Positions 1 to 14,183 of a DNA stretch of 64,000 bases are shown here, one piece after another; position 1 is the first letter of the stretch; every line of letters starts with the position of its first letter. The position numbers and the translations under genes are program-made. Location: NCBI RefSeq assembly GCF_013368755.1, contig NC_049563.1, positions 2,542,001 through 2,606,000 on the forward strand, in the 5' to 3' direction. The DNA comes from Talaromyces rugulosus (taxonomy: Eukaryota; Ascomycota; Eurotiomycetes; Eurotiales; Trichocomaceae). The notes under the pieces were generated by a model that worked only from the letters and a program-made list of their open reading frames with translations, searched no databases and was not told the DNA's origin.

Positions 1-361
1 GAGCCATCCTGTCCTCGCTCTCTACACGCGACGAGATCCCACAGGCATTGCAAGTCTACGAGAGCTCGAGAAAACAACACGCCGAGCAGGTCCAGCAGTC
101 CGGAGGCCACAATCGGGTCGTACTGCATCTACCAGACGGGCCTGATCAAGAATCACGAGATGAGCTTTTCCAGCAGGCCATGCATGGAGGGAGCACTCCG
201 GACCGTTGGACAGACCATAATACGCGCACGAGTGTCTGGGGTCATGATGCAGAGGAGGCGGTGCTGAAGGCTTGGGATGGTATGTATCTGTTACTTGAGA
301 TATCGACTGATTGCTCGACCGCTAACATGGACTAGAATTTCGAACAACTGCGAACCTGTAG
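1..361 (+). CDS. FAD-dependent monooxygenase (salicylate hydroxylase-like), C-terminal end only
   Basis: The frame is open from base 3 and gives a C-terminal piece of about 100 residues. It contains the pattern LxxYExxRKxxxxxVQ (VYESSRK), typical of the last helices of PHBH/salicylate-hydroxylase-type flavoprotein monooxygenases, followed by a variable tail. I place an intron at 280-335 (donor GTATGT, branch GCTAACAT, acceptor CTAG). It joins in phase 1 to a short last exon, 336-361, ending AWDEFRTTANL-stop. Without that intron the frame runs into TAG inside the intron. The FAD-binding Rossmann motif and the substrate pocket lie outside the window, so the substrate cannot be told. It is on the same strand as the flavoenzyme and P450 that follow, which fits a shared oxidative pathway, but that is inference. 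Confidence 0.6.
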
Positions 362-2446
<2,085 letters not shown>

Positions 2447-2822
2447 GGCATCTCCGTTCAATGTTGAGATAGAGCAGTCACTGTAGATATGCATACCTAA
2501 ATCATACATTAGATCATTTTACGAGTCTCTTAAAGGAGTCAACATGATTAGCAATATGAATCCAGGCATTATTTTAGCAACAAACCATTCGTAGGAGAAC
2601 AGTTATGAGCAATTCGTATCTTAGCGCGTGTGATTGGCCGAGGCCTCGGCAGTCGGGCCTGGACTATCAATAGATTCTTTTCTACCACAACTTCACAACT
2701 CATCTTTCGCGTTGTTCATGTAATTTCCAGGCATTTTCTTGGAATGGTCCGGTATCTACAAGCAGCCAATTTATTATTCAGATCGATGCAGTAGACATTG
2801 CTTGATTCGCATCATTCTGAAA
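2447..2822. other. Intergenic between flavoenzyme and P450
   Basis: Short gap holding the 3' UTR of the flavoenzyme and the P450 promoter. A frame runs upstream of the chosen P450 ATG at 2823 but has no earlier ATG, which supports that start. No other feature seen. Confidence 0.5.
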
Positions 2823-4614
2823 ATGGCGTCGTGGACGCTCATCGCAATCCTTGCCGCCGTGCTAGTGACGATTTTCAAACCAGCTTATGCCATTTGCAAC
2901 TCTTTTGTTTTGACAGTGATTGCTACTATCCTGGCCGCATGGCTTCTCAGATTCATATACAGCGCTGTCCTGTATCCCACATTTTTCACGCCGCTCAAAC
3001 ATATCCCCATGCCGCCGGTAAGCGCAAAAAAAAAATATATATATATCAGTAAACCAGTCAAATGGTTAACAAATCAAATAGAACCGTTCATGGATCTCAG
3101 GAAGCACCGATGGTCTCGCCTTGAAATTCCCAATCGAGCTGGCTCGCCAATGGACCAAGACGGTGCCAAACAATGGGCTGATACGTTACTATGTCATTGG
3201 TAATCTGGAACGAGTGCTCGTTGTCTCGCCCAAGGCTGTATCGGATCTTTTGGTGAGCAAAAGCTATGACTTTATCCGGCCTGAGATTTCGGCCACTCAA
3301 CTCGGCACTGTTACCGGAGAGGGCTTGTTGGTTGCGGAGGGGGATGTCCACAAAGTATGTCATGTTTATGTTGGATACTTGAAAGTAGATGAATTCTGAC
3401 CGTCTATGCAGGCTCAACGAAAGAGCCTAATGCCATCATTCTCATACAGACATATAAAAGACCTGTATCCAATCTTCTGGAGCAAAGCCATTGAAATGAC
3501 CGACGAGATCGAAAAAACCCTGCCGGCCAAAGACTACACAATCCAGATCGGCAACTGGTCCAGCAGGGCAATGTTGGACATCATCGGCCTAGCCGGAATG
3601 GACTATGACTTGAATTCACTTCAAGACCCAGATAACGAGCTTTCGTGGCACTACTCGAAGCTGTTGACGCCGCCAACGGGGCTGCAGCGCCTCGTTGCTA
3701 TTGTCTGCCTCTTTGTAGTTGGGTTCAAATGGTACTTTCGCGTCCCCACGGCATATACCAGAACCGTCATGAGCTCGGTGCAGTACATCCGCGACGTGAC
3801 CAAGAAAATTATCCGGGAGAAACAAGCCAAGCTAGAGCGCAAGGAAGATATCGGCGTTGATATCCTATCCGTCGCCATGCGCAGCGGTAATTTCTCAGAC
3901 GAGAATCTCGTCAACCAGGTCATGACTTTTTTGGCGGCAGGTCACGAAACTACCTCGTCAGCCTTTCAATTCGCCGTGTACGCGCTGTCCAAGCATCCAG
4001 AGATGCAGAGTCGGCTGCGCGAAGAAGTTTCCAAGAACCTACCACCCGCGTCTTTGTTGAAAGAAGTAAATGAAAAAGAGAGCAAAATCAAACAAGCGCC
4101 AATTCCAGCATCGGCTATTGACAAAAACTTCCCTTATCTTACAGCATTCCTGAGTGAGGTCCTCCGGTTCTACCCTTCAGTCCCATTCACCGCACGCGAA
4201 GCCGCGCGCGACACGACGCTTGCTGGGCAGCATATACCCAAGGGTACCAACATTCTGATTTCACCCGACATAACCAACAAAGACGAAGACTTTTGGGGCG
4301 CTGACGCACATGTTTTCAATCCAGAGCGCTGGCTCGGCGGCGACAACGATGATGACGATGAAGAGGTTGCTGGTGCGCGGCGAAGCACCGGCGGCGCAAG
4401 CAGTAATTATGCATTCAGCACATTTATCCATGGACCGCGCAGCTGCATCGGCCAAGGGTTTGCGCGCGCCGAACTGGCTATTTTTGTTGCTGTGTTTGTG
4501 AGTCGTTTTGAAGTTGCGTTGAAAGAGCCTGAGAAGAAGTTGGAGATGAGACAGATGATCACGCAGGTGCCGGTGGATGGGGTTGTTGTCAAGGTCCAAG
4601 TTCTTAATTCATAG
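2823..4614 (+). CDS. Cytochrome P450 monooxygenase
   Basis: Heme-thiolate monooxygenase, probably anchored in the ER by two N-terminal hydrophobic segments (about residues 4-20 and 25-50). Exons 2823-3017, 3082-3354 and 3412-4614, both introns phase 0; product 556 residues. Splicing restores PPNRSWISGS in the N-terminal membrane-proximal part and VAEGDVHKAQRKSLMPSFS in the C-helix region. Diagnostic motifs: I-helix AGHETT (332-337), K-helix ExxR (Glu405-Arg408, EVLR), FNPERW, and the heme loop FIHGPRSCIG with Cys501 as iron ligand. A loop rich in Asp/Glu sits between PERW and the heme motif. I cannot name the CYP family. Being next to an ene-reductase and an FAD monooxygenase on the same strand suggests, without proving, a joint role in secondary or xenobiotic metabolism. 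Confidence 0.93.
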
Positions 4615-4698
4615 CTCGTATTGTATCTATTTTTAATACACACTCTGCTATGCATGATATACTATGATATGATACAGAAAAAAAAAGAAAGTAAGAAA

Positions 4699-7600
4699 TC
4701 ATCGCCGTTTGTACTTCCTTGCATCTTTCCTACTCATCTTCACCTTGTCGCGTGTCCCCTTTCCACCCTCCCAGAACCCACTGCCGGCTTTGCCAACTAC
4801 CACGTTTCGACAAAAGGCACAGTCTTCGGGGCGGTATATCTGTTCGCGGGAGCAGAAGCCACTGTTATGAGTTAGCATCCATATATAAGAAAGAAAGAAA
4901 AAAAGTGTATACCATATCATCCGGTTGGCATGTTCGTTTGGATGGTCTGTGGCTGCATCGTGGCATCTATATCACAACACGTCTTAGTATAAAGTAACAT
5001 CCAAGTACTCTGGATAAAGGTAGAAGTACCTGTCACAAGGAAAGACTTTGGCACAACAACTGAATCTGTGTATTCAGTATTTGTCAGCCTGTGAGAACAC
5101 ATAATACAGCCATGTAATCCGAAAAAAAAAAGAAAAAAACACTGACCGAAACCACCGATGGCTCTTTCTGTAATGCGTGCATCGTCCGCGTTGCGGTAAT
5201 TCCTGGCCAGCGACAATACCCAGGTTCTCTTTCTGTTTACATCCAATCAGAGAAAAATTACTTCACAACTCTTTTAGTAATAAAACAAACTTACCTTCCG
5301 TCGAGGCGCCGCGAGTCGATGGTGTGACACTGCCGAATTCAAATCAATCAATCGGTCAAACGGAAGCAATTTCTTCGTTGTAATCTTACATGCAGATGGT
5401 CCGACAATCATGAACTTTATTTCAGGTATTTTGAAATCTGAGTTCGACGGAGTCAGTGTTATAACCAGAAACAACAAAGGGAGAACGAACTCATTTTTCG
5501 GTGGCATTCACGGCATGTCGCCACGGCGCTGGTCCCACGCACAGCGACGAGTCCGGGGGCAGGAAACGGGGTTGAGCATTCGGAGCAGGTTGGCTGGAAA
5601 TTACTAGGTTAGGGAATTGGTCCGTTAGCTATGAAAAAAAACCTCCCAAAAAACAAACAACCATATCACGAGATCATTTCAGTCGATTAGGAGGTCCGAG
5701 TTAGGGAGGAATAATGTAAAACAAGTGGAAAGATTGTTTTGTGCAACGACAAATTGATGTGTCAACATGTCCTTTGCCAGAGAAGAAACTTTTTTCCTGT
5801 GTCACGTACCTTGGCAGCAGGTCAAAGGCTGTACAACCCTCAAGATCCAAGTATCCGGCGCGTTGGGATGTGGGATGCATGAGTTCGCGGCGGAAGGCTA
5901 GCTGAAAGTCAGAACGAACACTTTCCTATCTCGTACAAGGAAATTTATGTCAAAATAAAATAGTACATACCAATATTGAATGAGTTCGCGCATTTCCTGC
6001 ACGACTCGACTCGCACCGGCGACACGACGCTGGGGTCGTTGGCCGGCTTGATGTTCTTGATGTCGGTATACTCCTTGCAGCGCTCGCATTTGACGGTCAA
6101 GCTCAGAATCGTGGTCTCGAGAATTTCGATACCGTACAGCTCCAGCCCGGGGAGGTTCAGCGCGATGCCGCGGGCAGGTGGTTTGTCGTTGGTTGTGGCT
6201 GATTCGGGGATTAGGGCACCTCCTTCATCGTCTTCGTCTTCATAAGACTCGCTACTTTCGCTTGTAATATCGTCACTGTCTGTGTCTGTTCCTGGTCCTG
6301 TATTGGGCGTTGACCATTCGGGCGGGCGAGGAATGACCTTGAGATGTGGCCGTTCTGTATCAACCGCCTCTGTCTCGTCCATATCCTGGGTTTCCTCCGT
6401 CTGGGGTATAGACGAGTCTTCGGCGACAATTTCGTCGTAGTAGTATTCGTTGAATTTTCCCCCGTCCTCTTGAATATCATCCGACACCGGAGTGTTAACG
6501 AGAACATGCATGTTGTGCGCGAGGTAATTGACCTGCGACATCAGCGTCACATGAGCGCCCTGTTGAACCCATTTCTGGAACCCAGCCTCTACAGCGCGAG
6601 AGTCTTTGTTTTCCACCCCTTGAAACTTTACCGAGCTGGCTTCGAGCGGATACAACGTTGGAACTACTAGTTTGACAGTTTTGGTCGATCTGAGGCTGAT
6701 TGGAAGCTGTTCTCGCTTGCCAGGGGTAACAGGCACGGTATACGAAAGCCCGTCTGAGGACTTTTGGTAAAGTGGGAGCCGATTCAGGCGTGCTTCTAGC
6801 TGTCGAGTCTCGGAGTTCCTTGTCTTTTCGGCTTGTGCACGTTCTTCGGCTGAATATTGTACTGGTATTGGCTTTTGGACGACCTTGACTGGTCTGGAGA
6901 CTGGTACAGTTCGCACTATAGACTTTTTCGCCGAGGAAGATTCTATCTTTGGTGTTGTAACAGAAGAAGGTGGTACAGGTACAGCGCCAGCAGGACTGCC
7001 CAGATTAGCCACGATCTTGATAGTTGGTGCCTTCTCTGCGGTCAAGAAGCTCTCCAAATGTCTGTCGAGGCTATTCATCAAATTGAGCAAGGTTACTTGC
7101 CGATTTTCTTTCAAAGCAGTCTCAACAAGGCCATCAAACCCCTTCTCAACATTGATCTGAAAGCCCCTGGGCATATCAGGGTTGGTGACAGTCAATTTCG
7201 GTCTTGCCGATGTTAACGATAACGAGGGCCAATCATTTGGAATATTCAGTACACATTGTAGCTCATTCAGGTCGAATGGAAAGTCAGGATCTGTCGGCGC
7301 CAGTCCAAAAGAAAGCGCTGTGCCCGACTCGTTATCATCTCTTTCCTTTTTGGGACGGAACCTCCGTGTTAATTGCCCAATCTGGAAATCTCGCGGAGAG
7401 TCTTGCTGTGCCTTTGAAACTGGCTTGGCGACACTTTTTGGTTGGTTAGATGATCTCCCTTTAGGCACATGGTTCGCCGTGGGGGTGGTCGCAGCAGTGG
7501 TCGTAGATGCCTCGGTTTGGGGGTTGACTGGGACTTGGTCTCTAGTTGAAGAAGGCGCATGCAGGAATGGGCAAGCGTCGCCGCTTCGACAGCCTGTATC

Positions 7601-7864
7601 ATTGTTACTACTCGCCAGGAAGTATAATTGATTAAACAAAGAAATGCAAGAGTCACACGGTGCAGGGTTGGCGATCGTCACATCAAACATCAACCGGATC
7701 AACAATACGAAAATTTCATATGGCTCAGAACAGCGTAATGGAAAAACAGAGAAAAAAAACCAACAGTAACAAATAATAAAGATTGGTTTTGACTCACCTT
7801 TCTTGGTAGCATAAAACCGACAAGGCTTTAGCTTGCGATTTCCATGTGGATGGGTGGGCCGCAT
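4699..7864 (-). CDS. Zinc-finger protein with N-terminal CCCH finger and C-terminal CHY-type cysteine clusters
   Basis: Ten exons rebuilt by hand: 7864-7798, 7593-5971, 5897-5810, 5603-5491, 5437-5390, 5329-5295, 5232-5147, 5065-5030, 4966-4913 and 4861-4699. All phases agree and the product is 770 residues. The first intron restores a canonical CCCH finger (Cys15-x8-Cys24-x5-Cys30-x3-His34). A long Ser/Thr/Pro-rich and then acidic middle follows. The C-terminal part carries many CxxC pairs (CERC, CRKC, CSEC, CREC, FSCCAKVFPCD, CHDAATDH, CGFCSREQ, CAFC) matching fungal CHY-zinc-finger proteins. The basic tail KYKRR may be a nuclear signal. The last eight exons are tiny and easily missed by gene finders. 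RNA binding via the CCCH finger is possible; the molecular role is not known to me. The open frame continues 5' of ATG 7864 to about 7925 without another ATG, so a further upstream exon is possible. Confidence 0.88.
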
Positions 7865-10800
7865 TGAGGCTGCAGGATCTGGACGCTCATCAGCGCTTGC
7901 TGAGCTGGCAAGCGCCGTGGTGCCTACATCTTCACCCGGTGGTCAGCATTATCATTTTGTTATTATTGATCTGTGAGGTGCGTGTGATCAAGCTCGATGG
8001 CGAAACACCCTGAATAAGGGTACGGCCCGCCCGAGAGTCTGACAGGTACAAGGAGGGGTGAAAAGACTACTTTCGACTACTGCTAGCTCACGGTCTGAGA
8101 GTAAGTCACGTTGATGTAACGACCGATTATGTGGCGCTGCTGTACTTCTTCGTCACTGTCATACACTCTCCTGCGAATCCTTTTGGCGATCGTGGCTTAC
8201 CGCCAAGTCGGTGACTGGCATGCTTGATACAAGGAATCAGGGCAGTTGATCTGGTTCGATTGGGCCAGAAGGAAGCAATTTCCTGCTAGTATGACATGAT
8301 AGTACAGCAGGACAGAGCCAGCAGGGATAGTTTCATCAAAGTAGGCGCCGGGGAAGCGGAAATGATAGTAGTAAAGACAAATGCAACAAGAAGAACCAAT
8401 GCTACTTACCGCCGACTGGCACCCTTTCACTTGATTGGGGCTGCTCCATGGGAAACGAATGAGGGGATTCCCTAGTGGTTCAAGGTTATAATTAGCAATG
8501 TACAATCCCCGGGACAGGGCAGAGAGAGAGTGTGTGTGTGTGACCGTGACCGGCTGCGAGTCGACCACAGTAGTATTATCGACGCAGGACAAATAATAAT
8601 CAACGATAAAATAATAATAACAGTAATAATAATGCAGGTCTTTTGATCGGGGGTTGACACCTACCTAGTTGGGTTTGGCCGGGCTGGTCGAGATGCCAAC
8701 GCAGCAATCTGGTGACCTGCGATCGGCGCCTGGATCGTTGCGAATAGTACCAGGTTGCGTTGGCAGGCTGCAATCACGCCTCTCGGAGATACGCGGTGGC
8801 TGTTGCTTGATTTCCCCCCGCTGCAGGCGGCAATTATTATTGTTTCAGTGTTCAGATGTTCAATGCTCGTATGTCGACTGATGTGGTCGAGTGGAAGAAA
8901 GAGGGATGTGATTCTGAATTGTGCGGTCCACGTGAGGGGAAGCGATATTGGCAGCTGGAATGGTGACAACGTTCAACTTTCAATATTTCAAATGGTAATG
9001 AATCGTTCAAGAATATTGATATTTTATTACTGTCTAGTTATTTCAATGTCGGCATGGGCGGTGTTTTATTTAATACTATTTATGATCAACTATTAATCAC
9101 CTCTGCTTGCATGCAGTAGTTTATGTGATACACCGTCATTGTCGCAGTATTCCAGTTTACATATGTAGCATCTACCACTCAGCAAGAGTCTAGTGGAAAT
9201 CCAGCAAAATGACTGCCGATGACTCAAAATGAGAGGCTGTAGTTTAAAAGATACAAAAGACAAAGATAGTTCGGCGTCGCTGATTGGCTGGCGTGCATCA
9301 CTCATGGTGAGTCGACATCTAAATCATTTTTATATCGACCATTTCTTTTTCTTCTATTTGAGCAAAAAATCAAAATCAAAATCAAACTAGAATACAATAC
9401 AGAATAAGACGGTGATATAATGGCATAGTAATAACCCTCGGGCTGGTCTTCCGTTGCCTGTCCCATTGCTTCATATGTTGTTCATCTGCATGTGCTCATT
9501 GTGCAATCAATAATAATCGACATGGAACTGTCGGCCAGCTCAAAAAAAAAAAAAAATACCCTATTCGGGACCTGTGTATGACTGCCCATGAATCATATTG
9601 CACAATATTTTGTAAGATACCATGATACAACATACAACCAGCCACGTGATCGAGAAACCGGTCGGCGGTCGCCGTACGGTACGGTATGAAAGAAAAGCAA
9701 TACAGCACGAACCCGTCACAAATCCGGTAACAACGTAATTTAACGGCTTTACTTCCGTACTTTACTATATATGTACCTTGAGCCGATGTACCGCGGCCAC
9801 AACGGTGTACAGGTACTTTTCATGTCTGTCCTCTGTGGCTGGCACGCCACAAAGATGTAAAATAAAATAAAATCCTTTTTGCGCACACTTGTGCTCATGC
9901 TCACTCGGATCTCGGTAGATAAAGAGCGAGGTGCATCAGCCAGTCTTCAATACTGCTCGTGCAACATCTTGTTCTACAGTCAAGCCTGAAGAATGCATAT
10001 TCTTACAACGCAATAAAAAAAATAATACCGTGAGGTACTCTATACAAAAAAAAAAAAAAGTATTATACATGTACCTATCGGTTTCGATGCGACATCGATG
10101 GTACAGACAACAACATATGGAAGAATTCTCATTGGCTTTTGGCCCGAAAAGCCCCCCGGACAAATCCCTGGGAAGGCTAAAAGACAAATCTCCACCATTT
10201 TTTTCCCTTTCCCAGGGCTAAATCTGCTCACCGTTCGGACACGCGCGCGTGCCGGAAATCCATGCGCCGACAGGGCCGTTGGGCCTGCCCTGTTCCCGGG
10301 GACCACATGTCGGATCCGGATGCAACGCTGGAGAGCAATCTCCACCGCAACGAAAATAATTAGGGGGAGGTGTTCTAGTGTTAACTTTAATCAGGCACAT
10401 GCGTTGACGGCGGTGAAATCATCATCAAACTACTATTGATTTATTTCTACGGAGTCCGGAAAACTTCTTCGTTCTACACAGGGATGTGTAACAACGGAGT
10501 CTGGCGATGAGAGCCGGGACCAATCGCAATGGACTCATTTGTAATCAGATAGAACGCTGGTAATGATCAAGTATTAACGATCAATAATACAATAATTAGC
10601 GATTGTTCTGCTGGCTGGCATATGCAAATAGACTTTCAACGGCGTTTTCAAATTCCCGATTGGTGGAGTGACGCGTCAACGAGAGAACTGCTGCTACGTA
10701 CGCCTACAAGGCTCAAGAAGCACTTGGCAGTGGGCAGTGGGGGCACATATTGGGCAATTGTACCCAGTGGTGTACCTGGTCAGGCAAAGTATCGTCATGA

Positions 10801-13800
10801 TACCCAAGTTACTACGTACATAGTAACTCCATAGTTACAGCAGAGTTACCCCGCGGCGGGAATACACCATTTCCAGTACATAAACCTGTCTTTAGACTAC
10901 AAGACTGGTTTAGCGGTGAGATATTTTATTTTATGTCTTTCTTTTCCCTGAAATAACTTAGTATTGACACAAGTCAACTGGCTGGTGTGGGCTAGGCTAA
11001 GCATGTAAATACTAAACAAGCGACATGGTACCTCCCCCGCACGGCATCCGGTCACCAGACAAGGCAGATTTTTGTCCTTTCCCCAGACTCATTCGACCTC
11101 ATGTATTTTCCGGCCGATTTCTTCTGTTTTTGGGATTTTGTTTGCGCTCATAATGAAATCATACCAGTTGAGAAATAAATTAATTATCTATTCCTACAGG
11201 ATTTCAGGAATTGGTTTGAAGATCTGGAGTTTATTGACGTCAACAGCGTACGGAGTATCGCTTCTGTTTTTTTTCACTGCCACGAGACCAGTTCAAATGT
11301 TCGATTCATTTGACGCCGATGCTAAGATCGATCTCGGACAATGGGGTTTTTACCGGCTCTCCTCTATAGGCACCCCCCCCCTTCAAGCACCGCCTGCATA
11401 CGCAGTGGATTCACTACTGCAAGTGATAGGGATAGGCGTACACTAGCTGCAGATTCACCGACTTTTAACAACTACGTAGTACTCTGTAATATTATTAATA
11501 ATAATACTTGCTCAAAAGAACAAGTTTGAGCCGCGAAGATGTGTGGCGACAATGGTCGTTATTATTCAAATGTTATCTTGGTACATAAATATTGACTAGA
11601 CATTTCATTAGTCAAGCATTTCTTCGACGACGATCATCAGAGTTGGAGTACATATGACGTTATATCACACATGTATAAGTAAAGTTTATATCGCTTGTCT
11701 AGGCCCTATGCATGTGGCCAGCCAAGGCCTTAATGCTTACTTGTTTCTCCTCATCTTCAACGATGGTGATAACGCATGCGACCAATTGGATGTGAACAGA
11801 AACTTCCCCGGTCAAGCCTCTGTAAGCATATTTGACTCATCTAAAAAAGATTTTCTTACCTGGGTGCACTGCAAGTTGTATGCAAAGCTGTATGCTTATC
11901 AAATAAAGTCGCAATCACATGCCACCTTCCCAGCCTGGCAACAACTCTGACCAAAAACCACAAAATCACGTCTTGTACGACTCGTCTAGCTTACAGTTTT
12001 TGTTCGACGAACGGCTTCCTGCTTAATCCCAGTCGCACAAGATCTTATGCTATCTTTGATTTGGTGAGCACGCAAGAAAAAATAAGCAGCCTCGTGGCAT
12101 GGTGTAACGCGAAACGAAGCGAGAGAAAAAACATGTGGATGACTTTTGGCAGGTCATTTGGCCTGGGCAATCTGACATGACACGTATGCTATCACGGTCG
12201 GGAGTAACTCCGGATAGTGATTATACAGTTGATATTTAGAAAAAATGTGGTGGTGGAATAACTTATACAGCAGTAGTGTGTTACTGTAGTCGGCAAAACT
12301 GCATACTTGTAATATTACTGCTGTGCTATGCAGGCTCTGTATTCACAGACTAGCAAAATACAGCAGGAAATAAAGTATCTGCCGACTTTCTTGACATTTC
12401 ACTTGGATTGGTACTACTTCTAGGGTAGTTCTAGAATCTACAAATTCGCCATTTCTTTCTTTTTTGTACAATTAATTCTCCTGACTTTCCGATGCGTTCC
12501 GATAGTAAATAACAATAATATTAAATAACGCGTTCATTTTCATTGCCATGCTCAGCCCTGTCTTGCCCCCTGACCCAGAACCCCAAGCTCGGGAACCAGA
12601 CTCAAAGAAGCAAAAAGAGGAGAAAACACGCAAATCTTTTTTTTCCATTCGGGTGGCAATCTTATTATGTATCGATACTATCGAATAGTTAGTTTTCTTA
12701 GTCTTTTTTTTTTTGCCTCCTTTTTTTTCCTTGGCTCTGTTCCTTTCTTTTCTTTTCATGGCAATCGGCCCGGGACGGCGTCAACTGGTGCCGGAGTGCT
12801 GACGCCCGCGCCGCGCAATAAAAATTTTCGTGTTCGGGAAGCCGACCGGCGGCATCCCGAAAAAATTTAATTAATACGAGGTTGGGAATTTGGATACAAC
12901 GGATTCAAGAACAAGAACAATTATAATACCAGAAATTTGAATACCTGTCAAGGGATTCAACCAAATCAATTACAGCATCTGTTCTAATTGAGATAATATT
13001 GACATTCGAGCATCGCTGCCTCAAGCATAACTTAAGGCAAAGAACCAAAATAAAAATTGGAACATTTGATGTAATAACATGTGAAATATACGTAGTAGTC
13101 CCTTCAGTTTATTCATAGTAACTTTACACTACGAACAAAATAACAACTTCCCCTGTATAGTCTTATACCAATACAAGCCCATACTATCCCCAGCCATTAC
13201 AATTCTAGTGCCGTCGCCATCGATTATTACCGGTGAGGTTGTGTTTCGTGGGCAACGACTCCACAACTCCTGCTGGTCTAGGCTAGCTAAATCTTTGATG
13301 CCTGACGGATTTTGACGGTTTTTCGACGTTGTGGAGAATTGACTGGGTCTGGGCCTTGCGTGGACTGGGCTGTGGTAGTGTCTTAAGTTTAAACTAGAGG
13401 AAGGTATGATTTCAAGGTAACTTCAACTGATATCACAGATTGGGAAGAAAAAAAACTCTATTAATAGTCGTATTACTTCGTAGAAAAATGGAGAGAGAAA
13501 AAGTGTGACTGGGCTGTTTTGGGTAATTTTTTCTGGGTTTGGTCATATTTCCTGAATAGGAAGGCTCAGCCTTGTCAAGGGGTTTTTAGGGCAACTGCCG
13601 GGGGCGTGACCTGCCAGTCGTCACCGTTATGGATTTAGTACTCAACGCATTTTACTTTAATACTTGTTTTACTTTATTTGTAATTCGTAGCACTTTTGTA
13701 TCTAATTAAGAAAATATCAAAGCGCTTCGTACATTAATACTGTCAATGCAAATATATTTGGTTGACTTGTTTCATCTTTTTGATGTCGGCTCGGTATTGA

Positions 13801-14183
13801 AAGGGATTTATTCATGTAGAAAAAATGCTATGGTTTCAAGAGTTATCAGCGCATCCAGAAATATCAACGTCCTCGCCATGTTTCTTGGTTTCTTGTTTCA
13901 TCAGACAATGAGTGCGTATAAAGAACTCGACCGTTTCTTTTGTATCAGATCCGCGCCACCTGATACTATTCTGGGAGAGAGAACATTTGAAACGTCTTTA
14001 TCAAGAATAATAGCATAAAGACTTGCACCACCTTATATATGACTGTGATCCTGTCATCTAGTCCTGGTAAAATGAACACATTATAGTCAAGTCAATTCAG
14101 AGAGAGACCTCAAGTTAATTTACAACACCTACACTTACAAACGCATCAAAACGTTTTCAAAAAATTAAAATAAAACATAAAAA
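7865..14183. other. 6.3 kb gene-free stretch
   Basis: I see no gene I can defend. Open frames are short, mostly lack ATG, and show no family motif. It holds AT-rich DNA, a GA/GT dinucleotide run near 8520-8542, ATA trinucleotide runs near 8590-8632, palindromic GTAC words near 9672-9690 (GTACGGTACGGTA), a C9 run near 11370, TACGGAGT words near 10451 and 11250, and pyrimidine-rich runs near 12690-12760. The right half of the stretch (about 9-14 kb) is unusually empty for this kind of genome. It may contain long UTRs or non-coding transcripts. Confidence 0.5.

Noticed and set aside
10622..11950. Several 70-124-codon plus-strand frames
   Set aside because: Short, mostly unsupported by splice signals, no family likeness, within AT-rich empty DNA.
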